Part shown: piece after piece, positions 53,168 through 64,000 of the stretch
Position numbering within the stretch: the first letter of the stretch is position 1
Layout of the letters: each line of letters starts with the position of its first letter
Assembly (NCBI GenBank): GCA_023078685.1
Contig: JALGAS010000014.1
Location: forward strand, 360,937 to 424,936
DNA length: 64,000 bases
From: Neopestalotiopsis rosae
Taxonomy: Eukaryota; Ascomycota; Sordariomycetes; Amphisphaeriales; Sporocadaceae
Direction of reading: 5' to 3'
Notes under the pieces: model-generated
What the model saw: the letters and a program-made list of their open reading frames with translations, nothing else
Database searches by the model: none
Told to the model about the DNA's origin: nothing
Program-made: the position numbers and the translations under genes

Positions 53168-56100
53168 GATGGGCCATGTGGTATCGAGGTCAAGGGCGCA
53201 CGATCACCCAAGCACGACTAGCAGCTGGTGCTAGTTGGGCTACGGTGGTGCAGTTCTACACAGGCATATGGTGATTGACAGGCCGTGTTTTCAAGAGTCG
53301 TCGCTGCTGCTGGGCAAGCTCGGTCGCATTCAAGGGCTGGCGCAAAGAGGTGAATGGGTATCTAGAGGTGATGTCGCTGGTGGTTGGACAGAGGTGGTGC
53401 GCAGTTGGTAGCAGAACGTATGTACGGTAGATAGCAACCCTAGTTCGATATACTCCGGTCACGAGGTCGCAAGAGATCTATACTCGAAAGGAAATTCGAC
53501 TGGAAGAAATATACGACGACACAAAAACTGAGTGGAAAGAGAAGGTTGGAGAGAGGCAACACAACAAAAACAAATCATGAACCAGCTGTCAAGTCAACCG
53601 ATGTAAAGGTCAGGGCAGGTCAGGTCCAGGGCATCGGTAGGTAGGCAGGCAAATGTACGGTAAAAGTAAATGTATGTATTCGTGGTAGGTAAGGTAGGTA
53701 TTGATTGATTGATTGTGCCACTCAACAGTTCCAGTCCCTCGTGCTGCTGCGGTCAACCCTGTCACGTTGTCCAGCACAGCAGCGGGCTCGAGCTGGCAGG
53801 CAGGCAGGATGCTTGCTTGGATGGCTTGGATGGATGGATTGATGGATTGGAGGGATGGCGGGTTTGACCTTGACCTTGGCCGCCGTGGGGTAATAATGCA
53901 CTGGCTCCGGCCATGCCCGATGGGGCCTGGGGCCAAGGGGGGCCTTAAGAAGGTCCTTGACAGGCGGGACGCAACAGCCCAGCCACGAGCCTTTACTGGT
54001 GTACTGAGGTTCTGTACTAGTGTTACTATGTATTTTACCATGACAGCGGCTCTCCGCCAACCTCCATCACGGCAAACAATGAAGAACTCGAGTTATTTTT
54101 TTTTTTTCTTGTGATCGGTTCACATGTGCTGTCTGTCAAAATTGTGCGTGTACCTGACCGAGCATTTGTGCTACATTGAATTTGAATTTTTTGTTTACTC
54201 TTATATGCTGACTATATTAATTTGGTCATCGCGTTTTTCCATGCTTGTTCTCGTGTCTGCGACAATGGCAGGTGTTGAAGAAACAAATAAGCTCGAATGA
54301 TATACAGGAATATGGTTGTGTAGGTTAAGGTTGGTTGGTAGCAATGGGAAATCTCGCCCAATCATCCACTTTGTTAGCAATTTCATCCACCCAAACTCGC
54401 CTTTTAACGGACCGACACGAACTTGTTGATCAGCCTCCTCCTCCAACCCGACCAATACTTTAGTCACTGCTAGGGTTACGTATCAAGCTTCACCGACGAT
54501 TCTTCTGTGAGCTGTTGGTTGTAGGTGTATTAGCATTTGGCCACGTTACCCTACTACTTGTCCGACTGCCTGCTGTGTCCTTCCGAGCTCGTTCCGTGCT
54601 CACATAGCTGCTACATACTGTACTTGTTTACTGCTGAATCTCTAAAGGGTACCATGCATCATGCTCTATATCTATCACGCATGCTGTGTGTCCATGCCAC
54701 TGTCCTGGCAAAATCGGCTGGCTGCAGCGACAGCACAAATGACGATTGCATTTTCAATATGGGGAGGTGCAATACATATTGAGGGACCATTCATGATGCT
54801 TATCAGGCCAATGAATGGGCGCGAATTTTTCGGTGTTTGATGTATAATTTGTTGGTGCATGTATGTGTTTTCCTCTCATATTACCTAGACTCGAATGTAC
54901 TCGGTCGGCCTTGTTACGATTACCGGTCGGCGAGTGAGCGTCGTCTTGTGCGCGCGCGCGGTCGCTGCAAGTCATATGCCAGAGGGCTCCGTTGTCTCAT
55001 ATGTTGCACCTATGAAAAGCTGGCAGCGGAACAAGAACTCAGGTCAGATCAGTGCGCTGGCCTTGCATTGGCAGATATGCATCAGTTTCCTTTTCCCTCT
55101 TGTTTTTTCTTTCTTGTGTCCTCATGCCTCTCTTGCAAGCCCGCCTTTTTCGTCCTTGTCTCTATTTCCATCTCGGCTAACCAAAGAGCTCCTCCTCCTC
55201 TCCCTCTCCATCTTGTGATTGTACCTACTTACGAGTTACACACATGCATTCCAGATGCAATGTAGGTACATGTCGCCTACCGACCTGCACACACAGGCTG
55301 CACAGGCTGCACAGCTGCTGCTTGCTCATCCCATACAGCAGGCGGGCATGGTGCTGGGGTTGAGAAAAATAACTACTTCGTACATACTCCGGGGGGGTCT
55401 TTGGTCTTAGACTGGCGCCAGCTTTTGCCCGGGCTGCGCCTGACATGTCGTCTTCAGCCAATCCACTGGCAACACGCTTCTATGACCCGATGCATGTGCC
55501 AACGCATTCACGACCAATCGCCGCCCTGAGCCGACCCCCATTTCGACGTGTCCATCCACAGCCAATCGTGAGCTCTTAATGAGCCCTATAGGACAAGGTT
55601 GGCTGGACCTGCTCAGGGCCCCCCTCCAGACGATTGCCCATTTTTTCTCCCTTCCTCCCCCTCCTTTGCCCTCCTTCCTGGCATGCCTGGCTTGTTCGTT
55701 CCCCGCCGGCAGGATCACAACCGGGCGGGAGATTGGCAGATGGGCGGCGGCAGCACCCGGGCAAAGAAAACATAAGCAGGTAAGCCAGGGCAAAAAGCCA
55801 GACAAGCAAAAAAAAAAAAAAAAAGGGACTGCCACACACCACCAAAGACCACACACACGGAGCAATGGACCACGGACTCGAAAGCAGGTGACTCTGATCT
55901 GCTGCTGTTGCTCTCTCCCATGCGCCGCTCCGCTCTTTTTGAAGATTTGTGCACCAACGAACTACGGCAAAGAAGCGCGTGTTTGGAGTATCCATTGCCA
56001 TGCCCTTTTTCAGCCTTGCACGTACATAGTTTCCCTCCAATTCTGCACGTCAGATGCTATTACCGGTTTCGCTTGTGGACCAGATTCAACCACTCTGGTT

Positions 56101-59100
56101 GAGACGACAGGTATAACAATAGGCAATGATCTTGCTACTCGACACAGCGGCAATGGCCAGCCGCCCTTTTTAGTCAGCCCGAGTTCCAACCCCCAAAGGC
56201 CCCGTTTCCCTCAGCTCGGAACACTCAAAGGCTGGAACCTGGACAGGCAGTTTGTTGGCAGGCCCGGGCTCCATATTGACGGTCTTGAACCCTAGATGAG
56301 TGGGCCAACTATATTCCTACTATCAGCGGAGACGATAATGGGCCAAGTACATGTAGGCCCAAAACAACGCCGCTTCGACCCAAGCTTGGAACGTTGTTGG
56401 TAAGGAATCTGGGTGGCTTATTGTTCTAGTCTCATTCCATCTCTGTCTAGTCCTGTCAGCCATCAATGGCAAATCAGAGCTCTTTACACGGTTAAGATCG
56501 CGATGGCAACAGCGCGCTTGAGCCTTTGTGACAGCGCTAGGCGAACACTAAAACAGAGGCAACATTGCACTTCTCTTGGTTGTCTCAGTAGTATGTCAGT
56601 AATGATAGGTCAAGTTGCGCAGTAATAAAAGCCAACCCACTCATAGAAATAGTAATCTGTTGGTCGTTGCTATTATCTCTAATTAGACCGACATCGGCTC
56701 TCGAGAATGTCATTATATTATGTATGATCTGCATGTATATTACACCCATGATCCATGTTGACGAGCTGGCAAGTCGCAACAGTCGGTCAAGACTCAATGG
56801 CCTCTGTTAAGCGCGCCTTTCAAAGCAACCACATTTTAGCCGCGGCTTAATGACTATAGGGAATGAATAAGGACAGCAACACAATTATTTGACTCAAGTT
56901 GTGGTATTGACGCTGAAAGTAACGTGGTCATTCGCTTACATGTAAAGTGGCTCCTCGTGGTGACAGAAAATAGAACAGTCATCACCGCCGTTTAAAATTA
57001 ACCACCAAGAATATCAGTTTCCAAATCATCCACATCATGCCACGTAGTATACTCGCCCATATACTCTCTTAATAAGCCGGTCCACAAACCACTCATTCGT
57101 CCCGCCATCTTTTCTCCGTATGTTCCTCGTTGGGCTTTCAAAACATGTCGACGCCTTGAGAAAAAAAAAGCCCAACATCGCTTGGGGCCGCCAGGACCAG
57201 GATACGGTTCATATTGGTATCAAAGTGGTCCACCATGCAAACTGTCCAAAGAATGGGTAACAAGACTGGGTATAGAACAATCTAGATCATGACTATTAGT
57301 AGTGTTGTCAATGTTTGTCGGAACTTCCTTCGAGTGGATATATCGCTGTTTCTTCGGGTCCAAAACTGGTAATCTCTGCGCCATCCTTATTTTGCAGCTC
57401 CGGGAGAAGAAATTCTGACGACAAGATCCTTCTTCATACCATGGCTGGCAATCTTGATGATTCCAAACTAGGAAATATGGACAGGAAATAACGGACGCAG
57501 ACGGAAGTCGCCTCACTCTTATCCGCAGGGTCCCCATAACAACTGTCTCTTCAGGCTCTCCGCTGACCTGGGCCACAGGAGGCGGGCCGGCTCTGCATCT
57601 TCAACGCCCAGTATGCGCCGCAAGATATAGCCGCTCTAGGAAGTGAGGCCATCCGAGTCCATGTGGTTGAGCGTTTCCCTGTTTTCCCTGGGTCCCGCTC
57701 GATCATGGCGCCATCGCTGAGGCGATGCTGAGCCAAACAGATTGTCAGGCTCTGAGAGTGGCTGTCCATGTGAATGAATGATAGGGTCACGACAACCACG
57801 AGCTGAGAAAAAATCCACTATGCGACATCTGTAGGGTTCCCGGTGGAATCGGCGCAGTATGACGAAGGTTGAGAGTGATTCTTGTGAAGCATTGACGTAT
57901 CGTGATTTCTGTTGGAGTAGAGTCAAGCATGTACGGTATAGGCAACTCCACATTGTTTTCCCTTCTCGCTTTGTTGCAGATTTCCAATATTGGCCTCACA
58001 CATATTCTGAACCACAATGGATTGATGACCTGAAGCGATGCCTAGTAGTCCGCGACCGAGTGCACAAGCTTGACAAGTCGCGGCTGCAATACTCGAAGCG
58101 TCTCTCTTCAACCCTCGAATCTTGCAAGACTGAATCGAAGATGGACCAGGGAGCTAGCAGGATCCTTTTCTTGCTGGTCGGACTAGTAAAGAATTCGTCG
58201 CGTGTGAAGGACCGGACTCTGGACAGTCTCCGTGGGCCAGAACGACTTTTTGATGATCTCCTCATCCCGATGGTCGGAGCATGAATCTGATCATCACTTC
58301 CTGGAATATCGTCGGTGACAAGCATTGCAAACTCGTCCTTTTAAGGCGCCGAAAATGCAATTGATCTTGCGGTGATTGGAGTCTCGACATTTGCGAGCGC
58401 CTTGCGGACCTTTTCGCTGTCTCACCTCGGGCGGCACAAGGCCGTCCGCATTGTGCTGAGCTGGTTGATCGCGACATGGCGGCGCGACTGCCAGAAGACG
58501 CGCGCAACGCAATAAGTACATTAGCTCAATGGTCAGTGGCACATTATTACCTGTTTCTTCTCGATATGCTATGCGCAGTATATGTCGAGCCACAAGAACA
58601 AGTTGGCATGTCACGTAAATCGAAGACGGCCGGAGGAAATGATTCTGGGCAGCGCAACCCCCACATTCGTCCGTAAATTTTCGGTCCTCGCACATCCGCC
58701 GTGAAGTGGGTCGGTCTGCCCTCGGTCGTACGCATGTTTCTCCATGAGCATCGTCTATATCCGGGGATGACTTATATAAACATATTTGGTATATCGTTTG
58801 TTATGATCATCTTGCCTTTGAAAGCAATGCAATGCTGGAGTGTTCCTCCCAGATATTGAAGCCCATCAGAATTCAATTGGACCCGTGTACCTAGGCAGTT
58901 GAGCTTTGAAAAGATACAGCTTTCAATAATTGGACTGTACAGAAGTTTCCCTGCCAATCCAACAGAGGTGTCGCACCCATGAATGTGATACGTGAACTAC
59001 AAGATATACAACGAGTAGGTAAATCTTTGGCACCATGGCTACGACTGTTCAGCAGAATGCGTCTCAGGCAGAATGTTCCCAAACCCCTGCCCCAAACCCT

Positions 59101-59885
59101 AATGCAAGAGGTGAATGGAAAGTATCGTCTGTCAAGTCTGCTGGAAACCAAGAAATAACTGTGTCGACGTGCGGATACACACATTGACATTGCCTACCCA
59201 TTATCTGATCTCTTGCAGACGTCTCGGCTTCGTGTCTGGCAAGTATTGGTTCACAGCGACTGTTGCCGTCATACAACATGAGTGCATTGCATCACCACCG
59301 CCTTTACTTCTCGATTTTGCTTTATTTTCCCAATATATGTATATTTAGTAGTCTCCAAAGAACAAGGACTGACAAGTCGGAGAAAATTGAGTTCAAATCA
59401 AGACCGAGCCAGCGAAGGCGTTCTAATCAGATTAAATGAGAGAATGAGGGGGTATCGATTCTAGCCCGTCTTGTTCAGGATCAAAAGCAAGAAGTGAGGA
59501 GTACTGCATGTGAACAAATTCCATGGAAATTAATCCCTGCTTTCCCTTTGCCATGCCGGTGCCGCTTCCGCCAATGGAGCCCGGAGATAAGATGCGATTG
59601 ATAAAACTTTAGATCTCATAGAGGGAACCCCGCCCGCTGCAAAGACCGGGGGTCCTGGCCAGTCTCCCGCCGAGAAGGGTCCGATGTTTCCCTTGGAGTA
59701 GAATGCCTAGGTTAGGTCGGTTTGCTCTGAGTCGGGAATAAATCTGGGCAGATGTTTGGGGATCTCTTGTCCGCTACATTGGAGTAATAGTTGACCATTA
59801 GAGCTTGAGTCGCACTGCGTGCTCTACAACAACATATTCACGCCTTTTGATTGTCGGGACATTGGTCCATGACATTCGACTCAAA
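53168..59885. other. 6.7 kb region without a supportable gene
   Basis: Lies between the starts of the divergent 1,785-residue gene and the ABC exporter, so both promoters are here. The longest open frames are 238 codons (55579-56295 plus), running through a 17-base A tract, and 141 codons (57859-58284 plus). Neither shows a domain or exon partners. CT-rich stretches occur near 55080-55215 and 55640-55700. GGTAGGTA and GGATGGATTGATGG type short tandems occur at 53635-53700 and 53817-53860. No tRNA or transposase was recognised. Confidence 0.5.
55808..55824. repeat. Run of 17 A
   Basis: Homopolymer within the gene-free region, probably length-variable. Confidence 0.8.
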
Positions 59886-62800
59886 ATGGCAGTAAGTAAC
59901 TATTCCTTTGATTGCCGCATTGCTCTTCGCTTGATCTCAAGGAGGATTTGATCTGACCGTGCTGTTCAGGCTCCAAAGACCAAGCGGTTTTCTAGCTTTC
60001 TAGAACTGCTCTTTTACGCAAATCCAACATGGATCGACTATGGCCTAATGATATTGGGAGTTCTTTGCGCCGTTGGTGCAGGCGTGCCCTTTCCTCTCAT
60101 GGGTATCCTTTACGGTAATCTGGTCGACAATATGAACGATGCCACATGCGAGGCAGATTCGAGCGGCAGTAGCCAGCAGTACAACGGCGAAATCAACGCA
60201 AAAGTGCTTCAGCTTGTATACTTGGGTATCGGGGCTTTTTTCCTCGTCTATGGCTATCTCCTCTTCTGGAGTTTAGCGAGCCAACGATTGTCGCAGAGAA
60301 TACAAGCCAAATACTTTTCCCTACTCCTTCGTCAGGATGCCGAGTTCTTTGACCTGCGCAGCGCCGGCGAGATTTCTTCACGTCTGAGCGGTGCCATCCA
60401 GGCTATCCAGGCCGGCACATCGGAAAAGGTCGGCATACTCATATCGTCGATAGCCTTCCTCATCACGGCGTATGTCATTGGCTTTGTCAAGTACACCAAG
60501 TTGACTGCCATGCTCACATACCTGATCCCGACCATGCTTGGCAGTTCCTATCTCTGCAGCTATCTGTCACAGAGATATGGCAGCCAAATGGGCGATGCTA
60601 TTGACGCCGCTTCGTCGACTGCGTCCGAGGCGCTCAACCATGTCGCGGTCGTTCATGCTTTCGGCACGGAAAGACCGCTTGGTCAAAAGTTTGCCGAGAA
60701 TATGACCAATGCCAAGGGATGGGGCACCAAGAAGAGTATTTATGTCGGTGCTCAGTCTGGCTTCCTCTACCTGTTGGCCTTTACGGCGAATGCATTGGCT
60801 TTTTGGCAGGGAACCAAGGCCATAGCAGAAGCCTATCAACAAAATGGCCAAGCAGTGTCTGTGGGAGCTGTGTACACAGTCGTACTACTGGTCGTTGATG
60901 GTGAGTTTCTTCCTCCAGCACATCATATATTATTCTCTCCCTTTTCTCTAACGAAGATCCCGATCAGCATGTACCATGATTGGGCAGGTCGCACCTCTTT
61001 TACCGATTCTCGCTACTGCCACCACCTCGTTTGTCAAACTCAAGCAAGATATGGAGATACAACCCAAGATTGACGTGCCAGGGAAGAAGGGAGAGTGTTT
61101 GGGGCCTACGATCGAACCCCGGATGGAATTCAAGAATGTTTCTTTCCGCTATCCATCGCGGCCAGATGTCGAGGTGCTCAAGAATGTCAACCTCTCATTC
61201 CCAGCCAAGTCTCATACCGCCTGTGTTGGACTATCGGGTAGTGGCAAGTCGACTGTCGCCGCTCTCCTGTGTCGACTATACGACCCATTGCAGGGGCAGA
61301 TACTGCTAGCCGGCCATTCCATCCAGAATCTCGACGTTGCCAACCTTCGTGGCTTCATCAGTCTGGTACCACAAGAGCCATCTCTGTTTGACATGTCCAT
61401 ACTAGAGAATATCGCTCTGGGTCTGTCAAGCGCCATTAAACCCGAGCTTCGAGAACTTCGACCCGCACTTTTGGGATCCTCTTTGTCTCGACTCGCTGCT
61501 GATCTCCGTAAAGGACTGCCATTTTCTACAGCGTCCGAAGCGTACGGTCCAGATATTGCGAAGATTGCTCGTCTCATTGTAGAGTCTGCAGAGCTAGCCG
61601 ATGTAACCAGTTTTATCCAGCGACAAGAATTTGGTTATGGCACCATCGTCGGACAGGGAGGCAAGCTCGTCAGTGGTGGTCAGAGACAGCGCATAGCACT
61701 GGCTCGAGCTCTCATCAAGGATCCCTGCATTCTGATCCTGGACGAAGCGACGGCAGCCTTGGACTCTGCAAGCGAAAGGCGTGTTCAGGCTGCACTCGAT
61801 CGCGCGGCTACGGGCAGGACCGTCATCACCATTGCCCACCGACTCTCGCTCGTTACAAATGCGGACAATATTATTGTCATGAAGGATGGAACCGTGATCG
61901 AACAGGGCAAACATACCGACCTCATGACAGTAGGGGGCCAATACGCCCGACTAGTCAATCTCCAAAACCTGGCAACCGAGACTACGAGGCCTCGCCCTCC
62001 CCGGGGGTCGATTGAGAGCCGAGCATCATACGAAAGCTCCACTATTGAGACAATCTATACAGATACATCTTCTGTCAAGGAAATTGCCGCAACAAAGCAA
62101 GCAAACGAGGACGCTGAGAAAACTCAGTCTCCCGGCGACGAAGCACCCAAAAGAACCGTCATCAGCACCATGGCGCGGATACTGCGACCTCATCTGCTAT
62201 GGCTCACAGTAGCAATGGTGGCAGCCTTCATCGTTGGCTGCACGTACGTAGCCTCAGGTATAATCTTTGGAAACACCATTGGCATCGCCAGTCCCTGCAC
62301 GCCATCGGCGCTCATCTCCTCCAAGGGCAGATTTTTTGCCCTCATGTACGTCATCCTGGCTATTGCCGAGGGTACTGCCAATCTTGCCAGCTGGTCCTGC
62401 TTTGGGTACGTGGCGGAGAGTCTGGTCTGTTCTACGCGTATCAAGACGTTCCAGTCATTATTCAAGCAGCCTCTGTCCTGGCACGAAACTGGCAACCGAA
62501 ACCCCTCGACACTCCTCTCCCTCATCACCAAAGACGCCTCTGCCCTTGGTAGTCTGAGCGGTTCCATTGTGGGAACCTGCATGGCCGTCGTCGTGAATGT
62601 GATCGTCTCCATCATCGTCGCGCACATTGTGGCCTGGAAGATTGCCATTGTCTGCGTGGCCATCTGTCCCATCTTTCTCGCGGCCGGATGGATGCAGCTG
62701 CGAATCCTGTCCCGCTTTGAAAAGAAGCACGACGACGCCTATGCCCAAGCCATTGGCATATCCGTGGCTTCGGTCAACTCGATCAAGACGATTGCCGCCT

Positions 62801-63963
62801 TGTCCATCGAGGAAGAAACCATTGAACGATACAAGCGCATATTGAAGGGTCCGAATAGCGAGGTCATGAAGGCCAGTACGCTGTCAAATCTGTGGCTTGC
62901 GCTCGGCTTCAGCACGGGCAATTTCCTGTATTCTTTTACGTACTGGTGGGGCTCCAACCTTATCATCAAGGGCGAGTATACTCAGATACAATTCCTCATC
63001 GTACTAGTCTCAATACTTGTTGGTGCGCAGATGTGGGGGCAGCTGTTGGTCCTCATTCCGGAGATCTCGAGAGCCTGGTCAGCAGCGCGCAGAATCTTCA
63101 AGATATTGGACTTTAAGGAGTCGTGGGATACGTCACCAGACAACCTTGACGGATCTCCTGGAGGAACGGATGACGAAAAGCTGGTTGGCTCAAGAACCTC
63201 GATCAACTCTTCCAGTCGTGGCATGGCCATCAAGTTCCGAGACGTGTGTTTCTCATATCTTGGGAGACCCGACATTGAAGTTCTGCACGACGTCTGCTTT
63301 GAAGTCACAGCAGGACAATTCTGTGGACTCGTGGGGCCATCAGGAAGCGGGAAGTCTTCAATACTGCGTCTATTACAGAAACTCTACGAACCCACGAGTG
63401 GCGGCATTGAGGTCGACGGCAGAACCATTACCGAGTCGGACAATATCGAGTTCCGCCAAGGCGTGTCCCTCGTGCCGCAAGATTGTGCACTCTTTGACGG
63501 CAGCGTCCGCTTCAACGTGGGCCTCGGTGCACGCAGGAACCAAAACTTGACCGATCAGGACATTGAAGAGGCGTGCAAGATTGCCAACATTCACGAAACC
63601 ATCATGGCGCTGCCGCGGGGATACGATACCGAGTGCGGCGCCAACGGGACGCACTTTTCGGGCGGCCAGCGCCAGCGCATCGCCATTGCGAGAGCTCTAG
63701 TCCGCAAGCCGCAGCTGCTACTCCTAGACGAGAGTTCGAGCGCACTCGATGCCGAGAGCGAGAGGGCGCTGCAGATTAGTCTCCGGCGCGCGGCCGAGCG
63801 GACTACCGTGATTGCTGTTGCGCACAGGCTCCAGACTGTCAAAATGGCCGACGTCATCTTTGTCGTGGATGAGGGTAAGATTGCCGGACGGGGCAAACAT
63901 GAAGAGCTGATGCAGACGAATGAGACTTATAGGGAGAATGCTCTGCATCAAATGCTGAGCTAG
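59886..63963 (+). CDS. Full-size ABC-B (MDR/P-glycoprotein-type) exporter
   Basis: Plasma-membrane or vacuolar ATP-driven exporter with the TMD1-NBD1-TMD2-NBD2 plan, 1,310 residues. Inferred exons are 59886-59891 (only Met-Ala), 59970-60900 and 60968-63963, with CTGAC and CTAAC branch sites. NBD1 has Walker A GLSGSGKST (residues 400-408), Q-loop PQEPSLFD, signature VSGGQRQR (near 547) and Walker B ILILDEATAALD (567-578). NBD2 has Walker A GPSGSGKSS (1102-1110), signature FSGGQRQR (near 1209), Walker B LLLLDESS (1229-1236) and the switch His1265 (AVAHR). Both catalytic glutamates are present. NBD1 carries about 40 extra residues between the Q-loop and the signature. Such proteins export drugs, lipopeptides or peptide pheromones; no neighbour indicates which. 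The gene ends 37 bases before the window edge. Confidence 0.95.
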
Positions 63964-64000
63964 TCGCCTACAGATCTTCTTGGCTAGGTCATTGAACATG

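Noticed and set aside
54474..54484. TAGGGTTA string as a possible telomerase RNA template on the minus strand
   Set aside because: Only eight bases fit, and no surrounding pseudoknot or conserved element could be recognised.
55579..56295. 238-codon open frame on the plus strand
   Set aside because: It runs through a 17-base A tract, has low-complexity Pro/Lys parts and no domain; probably chance in a gene-poor stretch.
58300..59300. Several minus-strand frames considered as a HET or zinc-cluster gene relic
   Set aside because: Translated pieces in all three frames showed no consistent motif order, so no family could be supported.

Overview
This window is nuclear DNA of a filamentous ascomycete, most likely a Sordariomycete and perhaps of the order Hypocreales. 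The genes have short introns (about 53 to 200 nt) with GTRNGT donors, CTRAY branch sites close to the acceptor and AG ends. The families present (PAR32-like GRGGAGN protein, short-form Pam18, DUF4149/TMEM205 protein, rhodopsin-like fungal membrane protein, full-length ABC-B exporter) fit that group. The placement is inferred from gene content, not from a marker phylogeny.

Positions 1-17,980 are a dense housekeeping block. In order it holds the 5' part of a topoisomerase III gene (TOP3, cut by the window edge), a DUF1295 membrane enzyme, a small unknown protein, a DUF4149/TMEM205 membrane protein, the Ku80 DNA-repair subunit, a Gfd2/YDR514C-like DEDDh exonuclease, the mitochondrial import co-chaperone Pam18/Tim14, the 60S assembly factor Rlp24 and a PAR32-like protein. 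Genes sit on both strands as divergent and convergent pairs, as usual for fungi. TOP3 and Ku80 both act in genome maintenance but are separated by unrelated genes.

Positions 17,980-27,280 are 9.3 kb in which I cannot support any gene. The stretch lies upstream of a C2H2 zinc-finger regulator (27,278-28,936) and may be its regulatory region or hold non-coding transcripts. After it come a multi-span membrane protein, an ING/PHD chromatin protein with a possible retained intron inside the PHD finger, and a LITAF-domain protein.

Positions 38,390-47,700 look more accessory: an aldo/keto reductase, a broken DEAH-box helicase fragment next to an oppositely oriented broken DHHC palmitoyltransferase fragment in AT-rich sequence, an alpha/beta hydrolase, a rhodopsin-like membrane protein, and coding-like pieces that do not assemble into a convincing gene. 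No polyketide or peptide synthase is visible, so this is not called a metabolite cluster.

A 1,785-residue protein gene (47,733-53,167, minus strand) follows, then 6.7 kb without a supportable gene, then a full-size ABC-B exporter (59,886-63,963) ending just before the window edge. No CRISPR, rRNA or tRNA was found, and no intact transposon was recognised. All exon structures were inferred by eye from splice signals, reading-frame continuity and family conservation.
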